From Synechococcus sp. AG-670-B23 (GTDB lineage Bacteria; Cyanobacteriota; Cyanobacteriia; PCC-6307; Cyanobiaceae): 38,762 nt of DNA. The position numbers and the translations under genes were made by a program. The notes under the pieces were generated by a model. That model was not told the origin of the DNA and searched no databases. It was given only the letters and a program-made list of their open reading frames with translations. The stretch covers positions 1 to 38,762 of the forward strand of contig QCSL01000017.1 in NCBI GenBank assembly GCA_003209165.1, in the 5' to 3' direction. Positions 16,700-26,882 of the stretch are shown here, in pieces (the stretch's first letter is position 1; each line of letters starts with the position of its first letter).

Positions 16700-16753
16700 G
16701 ATGCGCTGAGTTTAGAGATCGCACCAGAATGGGTGCAGACCGCCTCACCAAGG

Positions 16754-17248
16754 ATGCTCGCGACCCTCAGCGGCGATCTCTGCCTCCTTTTTGGCCTGGC
16801 ACTCCTGCTGCTTCCCCTTCTGGCCGTTGAACTCAGCCGTCCCCGCGATGGTGTTTGGGGCGCTGTGGTGTTGCTGCTGGGCCTCGTGCTGGTCACAAGC
16901 ACTGACCGGCTGCGGGGGGCGCCGATGCTTGCGGTTCTCTGCGCCGGATTGTTGATCGCACGCTTGGGCTCCGAGGTCGGGCAAGCCCGGTGGAACAGTC
17001 TCAGCGAAACCGAGCAGCAGCGGTTCACCTCGCTCAACCATTGGCGCACCAACCTTCAACAATTTCTGATCACCACGTGCCGGGTGGGCGATGGCATCAG
17101 CGGCATTGCCAAACAACTCAAACCGGCAGGGAAATCAGGGGTCAAGGGCAAAAAATGGGTGCGTCCCATATCCCCTGAAACGGATACCGCAAGCGAGAGT
17201 TCATTAGAAGAAGCAGCCGAGGTCACATCACCAGAGGGCGAAGACTGA
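16754..17248 (+). CDS. Ycf66-like membrane protein
   Basis: A 164-residue protein with three closely spaced hydrophobic segments at the N terminus (LCLLFGLALLLLPLLAVEL, GVWGAVVLLLGLVLVTSTDRL, PMLAVLCAGLLIARLG), then a soluble helical region and a charged, low-complexity tail rich in S, E and K. This layout resembles the cyanobacterial/plastid Ycf66 family, whose function is unknown. The assignment is tentative. The frame is open from a GTG at 16694, but that codon lies inside tRNA-Leu, so the ATG at 16754 is the likely start. It ends 27 bases before ileS on the same strand, and the two may be co-transcribed. Confidence 0.72.
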   Translation: MLATLSGDLCLLFGLALLLLPLLAVELSRPRDGVWGAVVLLLGLVLVTSTDRLRGAPMLAVLCAGLLIARLGSEVGQARWNSLSETEQQRFTSLNHWRTNLQQFLITTCRVGDGISGIAKQLKPAGKSGVKGKKWVRPISPETDTASESSLEEAAEVTSPEGED

Positions 17249-17275
17249 TAATCCCGGTGCCAGAGCAGGGACCCC

Positions 17276-20200
17276 GTGAGCAAGGAGAAGCGCGATGCTG
17301 CCGCCGAGGAACGTCCCTCCTACAAAGACACGCTCAATCTGCTGCAGACGGGATTCGGCATGCGCGCCAATGCCGTGCAACGGGAACCTGAACTGCAGGC
17401 CTTCTGGAAGGACCAGGGCATCGATGGAGAGCTGGGCCTCAATAACAACGGCCCAACCTTCACCCTCCACGACGGCCCGCCCTACGCCAACGGCGCTCTG
17501 CACATGGGGCATGCCCTTAACAAGGTTTTGAAGGACGTCATCAACAAATATCAGGTTTTGAACGGGCGGCGGGTGCGCTACGTGCCGGGCTGGGACTGCC
17601 ACGGCCTGCCGATCGAGCTCAAGGTGCTGCAGTCGATGGATCAGGAGCAGCGCAAGGCGCTGACACCGATCAAGCTGCGCAAAAAGGCCTCCGCTTACGC
17701 CCGCAAGCAGGTGGATGGCCAGATGAAAGGCTTCCAGCGCTGGGGCATTTGGGCTGACTGGAAGCAGCCGTATCTGACACTGCAAAAGGAGTACGAATCC
17801 GCCCAGATTCGCGTGTTTGGCGAGATGGTGCTCAAGGGGCACATCTACCGGGGCATGAAACCGGTGCACTGGAGCCCGAGCTCTCGCACAGCCTTGGCCG
17901 AGGCCGAATTGGAGTACCCCGACGGCCACACCAGCCCCAGCGTCTACGCCGCCTTCCCAGCGGTGGAGCTGCCGGGAGCGCTGCGGGATGCGCTCAAGGT
18001 GGAAGGCCTGGAACTTCCCACCGAGACTGACGCCCTGGGGCAGGCCCTGCAGGTGGCGATCTGGACCACTACACCCTGGACCTTGCCAGCCAACCTGGCT
18101 GTGTCGGTGAACGAACGGCTCGACTACGCCTTGGCCGACGACGGCGAAGGGCGCCTGCTGCTGGTGGCTGCCGATCTGATCGAGACTTTGAGCAGCACCC
18201 TGGAGCGCCCGCTGACCCGTCGCGCCACGGTGAAGGGCGCCCTGCTCTCTGGTATGGCCTACCGCCACCCGCTCCTGGACCGCACTAGTCCGGTGGTGAT
18301 CGGCGGCGAGTACATCACCACCGAATCGGGCACAGGCCTGGTACACACCGCGCCCGGTCATGGCGTCGACGACTTCCACACCGGCCAGAAGAACGGCCTG
18401 CCGGTGCTCTGCCCCGTGGACGAAGCCGGCAACCTCACCGAAGAAGCCGGGCCATTCGCAGGCCTGAACGTACTCAAGGATGCCAACCCCGCAATCATTG
18501 AAGCGCTGAAGACCGCCGGGGCCCTGCTCAAGCAGGAGGCCTATGGCCACCGCTATCCCTACGACTGGCGCACCAAGAAACCCACTATCTTCCGGGCCAC
18601 AGAGCAGTGGTTTGCCTCTGTGGAAGGGTTCCGCCAACAGGCCCTTGATGCAATCGCTGCGGTGGAGTGGACCCCAGCCTCCGGTCGCAACCGGATCGAA
18701 TCGATGGTGAAGGAGCGGGGCGACTGGTGCATCTCCCGCCAACGCACCTGGGGCGTGCCGATCCCCGTCTTCTACCACCGCAGCAATGGCGAGGTTCTGC
18801 TGAACGCCGAAACTCTTGATCACATCGAAGGACTGATAGCCGAACACGGTTCCGACGTCTGGTGGGAAAAAGACGAAACGGATCTGCTGCCGCCCGCCTA
18901 CGTCGACCAGGCCAATCAGTGGTGCAAAGGCACCGACACCATGGATGTGTGGTTCGACTCCGGCTCGAGCTGGGCCGCTGTCGCCAGTCAGCGGGACAAC
19001 CTGAGCTATCCCGCTGACCTCTACCTCGAAGGGTCCGATCAGCACCGGGGCTGGTTCCAGAGTTCACTGCTCACCTCGGTAGCCGTCAATGGCCACGCCC
19101 CATACAAGCGGGTACTCACCCATGGCTTCGCCTTGGATGAGAAGGGCAGAAAGATGAGCAAATCCCTCGGCAATGTGGTCGACCCGATGGTGATCATCGA
19201 GGGGGGCAAGAACCAGAAACAGGAACCGCCCTACGGCGCCGACGTGCTGCGACTCTGGGTGAGCTCGGTGGATTACTCCGCCGATGTGCCGATCGGGGCC
19301 GGGATTCTGCGCCAGCTGGCGGATGTGTACCGCAAGGTGCGCAACACCAGCCGCTATCTGCTTGGCAACCTGCACGACTTCAATCCAGTAACCGACGCTA
19401 TCCCCGTTGCGGAACTGCCGTTACTGGACCGCTGGATGCTTCAGCGCACGGCCGAGGTGATGGACGACATCACAGAAGCCTTCGAAAGCTTCGAGTTCTT
19501 CCGCTTTTTCCAGCTGCTGCAGAACTTCTGCGTCACCGATCTGTCGAATTTCTACCTCGACAGCGCCAAGGACAGGCTCTACGTGAGCGCTCCCCAGGAC
19601 AAGCGCCGGCGTAGCTGCCAGACCGTAATGGCCCTGATCATCGAACGCCTTGCCGGTCTGATCTCTCCAGTGTTGTGCCACATGGCCGAAGATATCTGGC
19701 AGAACCTGCCCTATCCCGTCAAAGAAACCTCGGTCTTCCACCGCGGCTGGCCGACTGTGCCAGCCGACTGGCGTGATGCTGCTCTGAGCGCTCCGGTTCA
19801 AGAACTTCGAGAGCTCCGCGCTGCCGTCAACAAAGTCTTGGAAGACTGCCGCGGCCGTCAGGAACTCGGCGCATCGCTGGAGGCAGCCGTGCGGATTGAC
19901 GCCCGCCGCCCGGAACTCCAAGCCGCTCTGTCCTGGCAAAGTAAGACAGGGGATGCAGAGGTGGACGGCCTCCGCGACTGGCTGTTGGTCTCACAACTGC
20001 AGATCGGTGGCGAGCCCTGGGATGAACTGCTGGCAAGTCAGGACGACGACCTTGCCGTGATCGAAGTGAGCAGGGCAAGGGGAACCAAATGCGAACGCTG
20101 CTGGCATTACGAGAGCGATGTGGGTCAGCACCCAGACCATCCCCACATTTGCGGACGTTGCGTTGGCGTACTGGAACGCCGAACTCACCAACTGGCCTGA
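17276..20200 (+). CDS. ileS: isoleucyl-tRNA synthetase
   Basis: A class I aminoacyl-tRNA synthetase that charges tRNA-Ile, 974 residues. The Rossmann domain carries the HIGH motif as HMGH ([20 protein letters not shown]), and a large CP1 editing insertion contains [14 protein letters not shown]. The second signature is KMSKS in [15 protein letters not shown], followed by the anticodon-binding helical domain. The C terminus has a CxxC...CxxC zinc site ([16 protein letters not shown]), typical of the bacterial zinc-containing type. The start is a GTG at 17276, and no upstream ATG fits. A 605-codon antisense frame is a shadow of this gene. It converges on a minus-strand pair, with its stop overlapping that of the next gene by 16 bases. 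Confidence 0.98.
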   Translation: MSKEKRDAAAEERPSYKDTLNLLQTGFGMRANAVQREPELQAFWKDQGIDGELGLNNNGPTFTLHDGPPYANGALHMGHALNKVLKDVINKYQVLNGRRVRYVPGWDCHGLPIELKVLQSMDQEQRKALTPIKLRKKASAYARKQVDGQMKGFQRWGIWADWKQPYLTLQKEYESAQIRVFGEMVLKGHIYRGMKPVHWSPSSRTALAEAELEYPDGHTSPSVYAAFPAVELPGALRDALKVEGLELPTETDALGQALQVAIWTTTPWTLPANLAVSVNERLDYALADDGEGRLLLVAADLIETLSSTLERPLTRRATVKGALLSGMAYRHPLLDRTSPVVIGGEYITTESGTGLVHTAPGHGVDDFHTGQKNGLPVLCPVDEAGNLTEEAGPFAGLNVLKDANPAIIEALKTAGALLKQEAYGHRYPYDWRTKKPTIFRATEQWFASVEGFRQQALDAIAAVEWTPASGRNRIESMVKERGDWCISRQRTWGVPIPVFYHRSNGEVLLNAETLDHIEGLIAEHGSDVWWEKDETDLLPPAYVDQANQWCKGTDTMDVWFDSGSSWAAVASQRDNLSYPADLYLEGSDQHRGWFQSSLLTSVAVNGHAPYKRVLTHGFALDEKGRKMSKSLGNVVDPMVIIEGGKNQKQEPPYGADVLRLWVSSVDYSADVPIGAGILRQLADVYRKVRNTSRYLLGNLHDFNPVTDAIPVAELPLLDRWMLQRTAEVMDDITEAFESFEFFRFFQLLQNFCVTDLSNFYLDSAKDRLYVSAPQDKRRRSCQTVMALIIERLAGLISPVLCHMAEDIWQNLPYPVKETSVFHRGWPTVPADWRDAALSAPVQELRELRAAVNKVLEDCRGRQELGASLEAAVRIDARRPELQAALSWQSKTGDAEVDGLRDWLLVSQLQIGGEPWDELLASQDDDLAVIEVSRARGTKCERCWHYESDVGQHPDHPHICGRCVGVLERRTHQLA

Positions 20201-20478
20201 GCCAGGAGGTCCTTCAGTGGCATCGGTCCAGCCAACACAACCTCCTGGCTGGGCAACAAGGGCCCCTGCAGCAACTCGGCCTGATCTAAGCGTGTTCCCT
20301 CAGGGAGAACAGAGGCATCTGGGTCGAATGCCGTTGGATGCGTAGTGCTGCTGCTGAAACCACGGAAGATCAGTAACTCAAAGGGCACCTCACCCACCTG
20401 ACCCCGTAACCGAACAACCCACTGCGTATGCAGCCGAGTGCGCTCCTCCAGTGCCAGAACCAACTCCTGGTCTGTCAT
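20185..20478 (-). CDS. conserved cyanobacterial hypothetical protein
   Basis: A 97-residue soluble protein, function unknown. It begins [16 protein letters not shown] and contains [21 protein letters not shown] followed by [16 protein letters not shown]. The FKGFSSS-x-x-x-PTAFDPD segment is, as I recall it, a hallmark of a cyanobacterium/plastid-specific family (DUF7734-like). I give this with low certainty. The ATG at 20478 is chosen because the stop of the upstream gene overlaps it (TGATG) and the longer frame to 20598 would be read inside that gene. No signal peptide or membrane segment. It overlaps the ileS stop on the opposite strand. Confidence 0.8.
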   Translation of the reverse strand: MTDQELVLALEERTRLHTQWVVRLRGQVGEVPFELLIFRGFSSSTTHPTAFDPDASVLPEGTRLDQAELLQGPLLPSQEVVLAGPMPLKDLLAQASW

Positions 20479-21089
20479 CAGAAATCGCCCGCCACGCGTC
20501 CGTAACGGGGCAGACGCACCAATAGCCACTGCAGAAGACCGGCCAGATAGGCCACCAGGGCGACGTAACCCACAAAGGCGGCAACGGCCTCCGTCCACAG
20601 GCCACCAAACAGAAAATTAAACATCGTGGCCGCCAGGCCATGGATGCCCTGGGGAGCCTCCAGCCAGGTGAGGCATGCTGAGGACTCCAACTGTTGCATG
20701 CAGCCCAAACCCGTAACGCTCATTCCCAGGCTGAGAAGGCCAAAACCACTGAACGCCCAACGCCACACCTTCACCGCCAGGGGCAGCGGACGCCAGGACG
20801 GTTGGTCGGCCAGTTCTTCATTGATGTCGACCCAGAACCAAAGGCTGATCCCCATCAACACCGGTGCGACAACCGCCGTGGCGTAGCCCAGGGGGCGCTG
20901 ATCCGTCAGCAGCAGCAGACTGATCGCCATCAGGCTGGCCACTTTCCAGTAGATGGCGAGCAGCCGCAGCACCATCGACTCGCGACGCCAGGCCGACCAG
21001 ATCAACAGGAGTAAAGGCACACCCACAGCGAAGGTGGCGGCCATGCGGTAAATCAGCCACACCAGAGCGCGGTACGTGAGCTCGTTCAC
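20478..21089 (-). CDS. DUF3177 family membrane protein
   Basis: A 203-residue integral membrane protein restricted to cyanobacteria, with about five hydrophobic segments: the first near residues 8-30 (LVWLIYRMAATFAVGVPLLL), then around 45-60, 70-87, 110-128, and one or two near the C terminus (GYVALVAYLAGLLQWLLVRL). Distinctive motifs are the AIYWKVASLMAISLLLLTDQ stretch and WFWVDINEELAD. Function is unknown. The match to DUF3177 is by overall pattern from memory. The start is a GTG at 21089, and the stop overlaps the next gene by one base (TGATG), so the two form an operon. Confidence 0.83.
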   Translation of the reverse strand: MNELTYRALVWLIYRMAATFAVGVPLLLLIWSAWRRESMVLRLLAIYWKVASLMAISLLLLTDQRPLGYATAVVAPVLMGISLWFWVDINEELADQPSWRPLPLAVKVWRWAFSGFGLLSLGMSVTGLGCMQQLESSACLTWLEAPQGIHGLAATMFNFLFGGLWTEAVAAFVGYVALVAYLAGLLQWLLVRLPRYGRVAGDF

Positions 21090-21158
21090 TGGGGACTGTC
21101 ACAGTGCCGCCATTATCAACATCCCGAGCTGAGCTCCAGGGTTGATAGGGTCCGCTTC

Positions 21159-22442
21159 ATGGCACCGTTCGCACCGTTCAGCTGGTTCCGATCCGGAGGC
21201 TCCGATGCCAGTTGCCGGACAGGACTTTCCGCCAAAGCATCTCTGGATGAAGCCGTGCGGGATGTGGTCGAGCAACTGGGTCGACCCAGGGGCGAAGCCG
21301 ATCTCGCCCTCGTCTTCGCCTCAACGGGTTACGCCACAGACCTGCCGCGGCTGCTGCCAATGCTTCGCGCCCAGATCCGCGCGAAGCATTGGATTGGATG
21401 CACAGGGGGAGGGGTGGTCGGCACCCGCGGCGACGGCAGTGCTTCGGAACTGGAGCAAACGCCGGCTTTAAGCGTGACGACGCTTTCCTTGCCGGGGGCC
21501 TCCATCGACACCCAACACCTCAGCACGGACGAGCTGCCTGATCTGGATGGAGCCGCTCAGAAATGGCAGGACTGGGTCGGCATCAGCCCCGACGACGCAC
21601 GAAGCCAAATTCTTCTGATCGACCCCACTAGCAGTGGGATCAATGATCTGATCAGCGGGCTGGACTATGCCTACCCAGGGGCAGAGAAGATTGGGGGGGT
21701 CGCAGCACCCCACAACAGTCCGCACGGATCGCTGCTGATGGATCACCGCGTCGTCACCGGCGCAGTGGTCTGTTCCATCGGGGGAAGCTGGCGACTCGAA
21801 ACGGTGGTGGCGCAGGGCTGTCGCCCCATAGGCCCCGTCTTTTCGATCGAGCAGGTGCAGCGCAATGTGCTGCTGGAACTAAGTGATGGCAGCACCAAAG
21901 CCAGCCCCATCAATTGCCTCCAACGGGTCCTGGCCGACCTCAGCGAACGGGAGCGCGAGCTGGTGCGTCACTCGCTGTTCCTCGGAGTCGAACGCAGCAG
22001 CCTGCGGCTGAGTGGCGATGGTGCAGCGTCAGAAGCCAGTGCTTTCCTGATGCGCAACCTGATCGGTGTTGATCCCAACAATGGCGCCGTGGCCGTTGCT
22101 GAGCGGGTGCGTGCCGGCCAAAACGTGCAATTTCATCTGCGTGAAGCTGCCGCCTCCCAGGACGAAGCACTTGCCTTACTCAAAGCAGCGACGGCTGATT
22201 CAGGCGACAATATCCATTTCGGACTGCTTATGGCCTGCATGGGACGGGGGCAAGGGCTTTTCGGTCGTGCCGATGGCGACATCAGCCTGGCGCGCCAACT
22301 GATGCCAGTCCTGCCCGTAGCAGGAGCGTTCTGCAACGGTGAGATCGGACCCATAGGAGGGACGACGCATCTGCATGGCTACACCGCATGCTGGGGCTTG
22401 CTGCGCCAGGACCCCGTCAGCGGCTCTGACAATCTCAGTTGA
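21159..22442 (+). CDS. FIST-domain sensor protein
   Basis: A 427-residue protein with FIST-N and FIST-C domains, a small-ligand sensory module found in bacterial signalling proteins. FIST-N marks include ADLALVFASTGYATDLPRLL, WIGCTGGGVVG, and GLDYAYPGAEKIGGVAAP. FIST-C marks are NGAVAVAERVRAGQNVQFHL near residue 310, CMGRGQGLFG, PVAGAFCNGEIGPIGG and a final HGYTACWGLL. No kinase, GGDEF, methyl-accepting or membrane domain is attached, so it would act as a free-standing receptor or carrier, which is common in cyanobacteria. The ATG at 21159 is used, 70 bases from the divergent DUF3177 gene. A nearby gene, trmB, starts 24 bases after it. Confidence 0.88.
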   Translation: MAPFAPFSWFRSGGSDASCRTGLSAKASLDEAVRDVVEQLGRPRGEADLALVFASTGYATDLPRLLPMLRAQIRAKHWIGCTGGGVVGTRGDGSASELEQTPALSVTTLSLPGASIDTQHLSTDELPDLDGAAQKWQDWVGISPDDARSQILLIDPTSSGINDLISGLDYAYPGAEKIGGVAAPHNSPHGSLLMDHRVVTGAVVCSIGGSWRLETVVAQGCRPIGPVFSIEQVQRNVLLELSDGSTKASPINCLQRVLADLSERERELVRHSLFLGVERSSLRLSGDGAASEASAFLMRNLIGVDPNNGAVAVAERVRAGQNVQFHLREAAASQDEALALLKAATADSGDNIHFGLLMACMGRGQGLFGRADGDISLARQLMPVLPVAGAFCNGEIGPIGGTTHLHGYTACWGLLRQDPVSGSDNLS

Positions 22443-22466
22443 ACCGGATCGCACCGCCTCGGAACC

Positions 22467-23171
22467 TTGCGTCAACATGTCAATCCCCTCAGCAGCTTCT
22501 TTCAGCTTCCGCTGGAACTACCGCGACCCGAGGAACTGTTCCGCGTTCTTGATCAGCCAATTCATCTTGATATCGGCTGCGCCCGTGGACGATGCCTGCT
22601 CGGACTGGCCGAGCGTGATCCCCACTGGAACCATCTCGGAGTTGAAATCCGTCGGCCCCTGGTGACCTCAGCCGATCGAGATGCACTCGCCTCTGAGCAC
22701 GGCAATGTTCGGGTCCTGTTCTGCAACGCCAACATCAGCCTGGAAAGCTGGATGAAGGCCCTAAAACCAGACTGCCTGCAGCGGGTCTCCATCCAGTTTC
22801 CTGATCCCTGGTTTAAACGGCGGCACCGCAAGCGCCGGGTCCTGCAACCAGCGCTGCTCCTCGCCATTGCAAAAGCCCTCCAGCCAGGCCGTGAGCTGTT
22901 TCTGCAAAGCGATGTTCTCGACGTGATTGAGCCGATGGTGACCCTCACCGAACTAAGCACCTGTTTTGACCGCCCCACAGACGATCAACGTCCCTGGCGC
23001 GCCAGCAACCCGCTTTCGGTTCCCACGGAACGAGAGCGCTACGTGCTCGAGCAAAACCTCCCCGTCTACCGGGTGCTTTACCGCAGGAACCAGAGTCCAC
23101 TTCCTTCCGTGTCAGATCTGGAACAGCGTTGGAAGGAGATCGATAATCCGGCGGAAGCACTCACCACCTGA
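22467..23171 (+). CDS. trmB: tRNA (guanine-N7-)-methyltransferase
   Basis: TrmB methylates G46 in the variable loop of tRNAs, using S-adenosylmethionine. The 234-residue protein starts [18 protein letters not shown], a common N terminus in this family in marine cyanobacteria. It has the SAM-binding motif [29 protein letters not shown] as the second strand region, and the family signature [17 protein letters not shown]. The frame begins with a TTG at 22467, and no ATG in frame precedes the motifs, so I keep the TTG. It ends nine bases before the next gene. Confidence 0.93.
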   Translation: MRQHVNPLSSFFQLPLELPRPEELFRVLDQPIHLDIGCARGRCLLGLAERDPHWNHLGVEIRRPLVTSADRDALASEHGNVRVLFCNANISLESWMKALKPDCLQRVSIQFPDPWFKRRHRKRRVLQPALLLAIAKALQPGRELFLQSDVLDVIEPMVTLTELSTCFDRPTDDQRPWRASNPLSVPTERERYVLEQNLPVYRVLYRRNQSPLPSVSDLEQRWKEIDNPAEALTT

Positions 23172-23180
23172 AGCCCCACA

Positions 23181-24494
23181 ATGGCCTCTGCGGATGCAAC
23201 CCAGGCGGCGAACGGTGGTCCACTACTGGCGCGCTGGCAGGGGCTGATTAGTCCGGATCAGGCGGTGCTGAAACGCCTGGAAGGGCTGGCTGGGCTCCTC
23301 CTACTGGTGTTGCTCACAGGTCTTCCTCTGTTTACACGCACAGGCCTGGCCCTGGTGATTGCAGCCTGCGGCGCTCTGTGGCTGCTTTGGTGCCTCTGCA
23401 GTACGCCACGCCGCATTGGGGCCATCACGCTGTGGCTGATGCTTTTTTTTGCCATCGCAATTGTGGCCACGGGTTGTTCGCCGGTTCCGATCGCAGCCAG
23501 CAAAGGCCTGATCAAACTGCTCAGCTACTTGGGCGTTTATGCCTTGCTCTGCAAACTGCTGCTGAGCAATGAACGATGGTGGGACCGGCTGGTCGCCGGA
23601 CTGCTGAGCGGCGGCCTGCTCAGTAGTGTTTTGGCCTTGCGACAGCTGTATGCCTCCAGCGAGGAACTAGCCGGTTGGGCCGATCCGAATTCCATCAGCG
23701 CCGGCACCATTCGGATCTATGGCCCCCTGGGGAACCCCAATCTCCTGGCGGGTTACCTGCTACCGCTGATTCCCTTCGCAGCAATCGCACTGGTGCGCTG
23801 GCTTGGCGTAGGAGCCAAGCTGTTTGCCGGCACCACGTTGGTTTTGGCGGGAACAGCCACGCTGTTCACCTACAGCCGCGGCGGCTGGCTGGGGATGATT
23901 GCTGCCGTCGGCGTGCTGCTGCTGTTGCTGCTGCTGCGCTGGACCCGCCACTGGCCCCTGATCTGGAGACGTGTTGTGCCCCTTGCCGTGCTGCTTATTG
24001 GAGCCGCTTGTCTTGTGGTGGCAGCCACCCAGATCGATCCCATCCGCACGCGCATCACCAGCCTGCTGGCGGGACGGGGGGATAGTTCCAACAATTTCCG
24101 CATCAACGTCTGGATGGCGGCCATCAAGATGGTGCAAGACCGTCCCTGGCTGGGGATCGGCCCTGGCAATGCGGCTTTCAACAGCATTTATCCCCTCTAC
24201 CAGCAGCCGAAGTTCAACGCCCTCAGTGCCTACTCCGTTCCCCTGGAGATCCTTGTGGAAACCGGCATTCCTGGGCTGCTGGCCTGCCTAGGATTACTAG
24301 CAAGAAGCCTGAGGCAGGGCCTGCAGCAACTCCACGCAGAAGCTCCAAGAGCCTTGGCAGCGATCGCCAGCCTTGCTGCCATCGCTGGCATGCTGATGCA
24401 GGGCAGCACCGACACAATCTTTTTCCGCCCCGAAGTTCAACTGATCGGCTGGTTTGCGCTGGCCACCCTGGTGAGTCGACCCGGCGAATCATGA
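23181..24494 (+). CDS. IctB-like / O-antigen-ligase-family membrane protein
   Basis: A 437-residue polytopic protein with roughly ten hydrophobic helices. It belongs to the Wzy/O-antigen ligase superfamily and resembles cyanobacterial IctB, once proposed as a bicarbonate transporter, though that activity has been questioned. The superfamily signature is visible as YGPLGNPNLLAGYLLPLIP, then TLFTYSRGGWLGM, and NVWMAAIKMVQDRPWLGIGPGNAAF with the conserved arginine-containing loop. The ATG at 23181 gives the usual length. Its stop overlaps the start of a sugar-kinase gene (ATGA), which fits an envelope or glycan context at least as well as inorganic carbon uptake. Confidence 0.85.
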   Translation: MASADATQAANGGPLLARWQGLISPDQAVLKRLEGLAGLLLLVLLTGLPLFTRTGLALVIAACGALWLLWCLCSTPRRIGAITLWLMLFFAIAIVATGCSPVPIAASKGLIKLLSYLGVYALLCKLLLSNERWWDRLVAGLLSGGLLSSVLALRQLYASSEELAGWADPNSISAGTIRIYGPLGNPNLLAGYLLPLIPFAAIALVRWLGVGAKLFAGTTLVLAGTATLFTYSRGGWLGMIAAVGVLLLLLLLRWTRHWPLIWRRVVPLAVLLIGAACLVVAATQIDPIRTRITSLLAGRGDSSNNFRINVWMAAIKMVQDRPWLGIGPGNAAFNSIYPLYQQPKFNALSAYSVPLEILVETGIPGLLACLGLLARSLRQGLQQLHAEAPRALAAIASLAAIAGMLMQGSTDTIFFRPEVQLIGWFALATLVSRPGES

Positions 24495-25444
24495 GGCTGC
24501 TCGCAGGATTCGATGCCGGACAGACGCACACCCGCTGCCGGCTCAGCATGGTCCAAAAAGGCTTGCATCAGCCTGTTGGCGAAGGCGAGGGGCCCGGCAT
24601 CAGTCACCTGGATGCTCCCGGGGGTGAGGAACGTTTTCTCGAAGCAATCCGCACCAGCGCCCAACTCGCGCTCAGGCATCACCCCAGTGGCGTGATCCAA
24701 GCGGCCGTTGTCGGAGCCAGCGGCATCGAGCACGGAACAACGTTGCAACAGCGCGCTGAACGTTTGGTGGGTCAAGCCCTGGCCATAACCGATGACAGAG
24801 GACTGGGTAAGGTGATTGTCACCGGAGACGAACGCACGGCCTTGCGAGGTGCGATCCCTGAAGGTGCGGGAATCCTGGCAATCAGCGGTACAGGAATGAT
24901 CGTGCTTGGCCGAGGAGAGAACGGCCATGAACACCGCTGTGGCGGCTGGGGATGGCTGCTCGATGGAGCTGGCTCGGCCTTTGACATCGGCCACCAGGGA
25001 TTGCAACTGACCCTGCGCATGATCGATGGGCGCCTTCCCGACCATCCCCTGCGCCTTCAGATCTGGAATCAGATGGGGTGCGACAGCCACGCCGCGGTAA
25101 AAGCCCGGGTGGTTCAGCACGACTTCGGCACGGCGGACTTCGCGGCCTTGGCTCCGCTGGTGGTGGAGGCAGCAGCCCTGGGCTGCACCAGCGCGGAGAA
25201 GATCATTGAGCGATCAGCAGCAGCCCTCTCCAGCTGCATCAGCTCCGTGGCCCAGCAACTTTCACTTCGTTCCCCACTGGTGGTCTGCCAAGGGGGATCG
25301 ATCACCCATCTCACGAGGTTCCGCAAGGCCGTGCAACAGGCCATCCGTCAGTCGATTCCGGAGGCCCGCTTGGGCAAGGCCAAGGGCGATGCCTGTGATG
25401 GCGCCCTCCTGATGGCAGAGGCCTTGTCCCTTAGGCAGCGTTGA
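24491..25444 (+). CDS. BadF/BadG/BcrA/BcrD-family ATPase, probable N-acetylhexosamine kinase
   Basis: A 317-residue ASKHA-fold protein related to eukaryotic GlcNAc kinase and bacterial MurK-type kinases. The phosphate-1 motif is at the N terminus (LLAGFDAGQTHTRCRL), the phosphate-2 region is ILAISGTGMIVLGRG, followed by GGWGWLLDGAGSAFDIGHQG, which is the family's diagnostic stretch. The adenosine motif is near LVVCQGGSITH. No iron-sulfur cysteine cluster is present, so a sugar kinase is likelier than an activator of radical dehydratases. It is translationally coupled to the IctB-like gene and overlaps convergent glmM by 14 bases. Substrate is inferred from family and neighbours. Confidence 0.85.
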   Translation: MRLLAGFDAGQTHTRCRLSMVQKGLHQPVGEGEGPGISHLDAPGGEERFLEAIRTSAQLALRHHPSGVIQAAVVGASGIEHGTTLQQRAERLVGQALAITDDRGLGKVIVTGDERTALRGAIPEGAGILAISGTGMIVLGRGENGHEHRCGGWGWLLDGAGSAFDIGHQGLQLTLRMIDGRLPDHPLRLQIWNQMGCDSHAAVKARVVQHDFGTADFAALAPLVVEAAALGCTSAEKIIERSAAALSSCISSVAQQLSLRSPLVVCQGGSITHLTRFRKAVQQAIRQSIPEARLGKAKGDACDGALLMAEALSLRQR

Positions 25445-26825
25445 GATTCTCCTCGGCAACGCCGGCCAGATACCCCGTCCAATGCTCCACAGCTGCCGAC
25501 TGCTTGGCTTCCACCATCACCCGCAGCACAGGCTCCGTGCCACTGGCTCGCACCAAAATGCGACCGGTCTTGCCCATGGACTGCTCAGCTGACGCAATGG
25601 CGTCAGTCAGAGCGGTGCAAGCGCTCCAGTTCTTGCGACGCGAACGGTCCATCACCCTCACATTGACCAATTTCTGCGGATAGGCCTGGAAACTGCGGTC
25701 CAACCAATCGCTGAGGGTGATGCCTTGGGCATGGCACAGGGTGGCCAACTGAATAGCAGTCAGAACACCATCTCCAGACAGCCCATGGGAGGCCGAAAGG
25801 ATGTGGCCGGACTGTTCTCCACCGAGGGCCGCGCCACTGGCCACCATCGCGGCATGAACATGCTGATCTCCCACCGGCGTGCGATCGAGGGTGCCGCCCC
25901 GCTGCTCCCAGGCTCGCTCGAAGCCGAGGTTCGACATCACAGTGGCCACCAATCGCTGGTCGGGGAGCGCCTGCTGATCCTGCAGCACTGATCCCCAAAG
26001 GAAGAGCACATGGTCGCCGTCGATAATGCGACCGCGCCCATCCACCGCCAGCATCCGGTCGGCATCACCGTCAAAGGCAAACCCCATCGTCGCTCCGCGC
26101 TCAATCACAGCTCGCTGCAGGGGTTCCAAATGGGTTGATCCGCAAGCCACGTTGATGCGGGAGCCATCAGGTTCCCCATGGAGAACGGCGATATCAGCCC
26201 CCAAGGCACGGAAGGCATCCGCACCACAGGCTGTCGCGGATCCCCAGCAGAGGTCCAAAACGATAGGAACGCCGTCAAGTCGGCGTTCAGCGACCGAGTG
26301 GTGCAACACCTCCCTGTAGCCATTCAGGAGATCGGCGCTGGATCGCGCCACGCCGCAGCGAAATGCTCCCTGCTCAACCGTGGATGTCTGCCCCTTCAGA
26401 CCGGCTTCCACCTGAGCCTGACGTGGGGCACTGAGTTTGGCGCCATTGGCCCCAAACACTTTGATGCCGTTGTCCGCAGGGGGGTTATGGCTGGCGGAGA
26501 CCATCAAGCCACCGGCGGCACCCAGTTGGCGAATCAACAAAGGAACCGCCGGCGTCGGGCAGAGACCCAGGGTCCACGCATCGCGCCCGGCCGCCGTCAA
26601 ACCGGCTGTCAGGGCCGACACCACCATGCTGCCGCTGGTCCGGGAGTCCATCCCGATCAGAACAGGACCTTCCGCCTGCAGAACCCGGCCAACCCAATAG
26701 CCCACCTGGAGACACAACGCGGGGGTGAGAACCGTGCCGGCGAGCCCACGGATCCCATCGGTTCCAAACCCTGGCGCAGCGTCACCGAGAGCGGGGCCGA
26801 TCGGGGAACACGCCTTTTGAACCAT
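25431..26825 (-). CDS. glmM: phosphoglucosamine mutase
   Basis: GlmM interconverts glucosamine-6-phosphate and glucosamine-1-phosphate on the way to UDP-GlcNAc for peptidoglycan and lipopolysaccharide. The 464-residue protein has FGTDGIRGLAGTVLTP at the N terminus, the phosphoserine loop GGLMVSASHNPPADNGIKVF, the metal loop AFDGDADRMLAVD, the sugar loop near GGEQSGHILS, and the phosphate-binding RASGTEPVLRVMVEA at the C terminus. The ATG at 26825 is preferred to an in-frame TTG three codons upstream. It converges with the sugar-kinase gene and diverges from the lytic transglycosylase gene. Confidence 0.96.
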   Translation of the reverse strand: MVQKACSPIGPALGDAAPGFGTDGIRGLAGTVLTPALCLQVGYWVGRVLQAEGPVLIGMDSRTSGSMVVSALTAGLTAAGRDAWTLGLCPTPAVPLLIRQLGAAGGLMVSASHNPPADNGIKVFGANGAKLSAPRQAQVEAGLKGQTSTVEQGAFRCGVARSSADLLNGYREVLHHSVAERRLDGVPIVLDLCWGSATACGADAFRALGADIAVLHGEPDGSRINVACGSTHLEPLQRAVIERGATMGFAFDGDADRMLAVDGRGRIIDGDHVLFLWGSVLQDQQALPDQRLVATVMSNLGFERAWEQRGGTLDRTPVGDQHVHAAMVASGAALGGEQSGHILSASHGLSGDGVLTAIQLATLCHAQGITLSDWLDRSFQAYPQKLVNVRVMDRSRRKNWSACTALTDAIASAEQSMGKTGRILVRASGTEPVLRVMVEAKQSAAVEHWTGYLAGVAEENLNAA

Positions 26826-26882
26826 GGGTCTCAATCGTGGACAGCACCATAGGAAGCACCTCTGACACTGATTCCCAGGGAC

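Noticed and set aside
16694..16753. GTG start of the Ycf66-like gene at 16694
   Set aside because: The codon is inside tRNA-Leu. The ATG at 16754 is the first start outside it.
17228..19045. 605-codon open frame antisense to ileS
   Set aside because: It lies entirely inside a highly conserved synthetase gene plus a short extension, shows repetitive H/V/G/L-rich composition typical of the antisense of GC-rich coding DNA, and has no recognisable motif.
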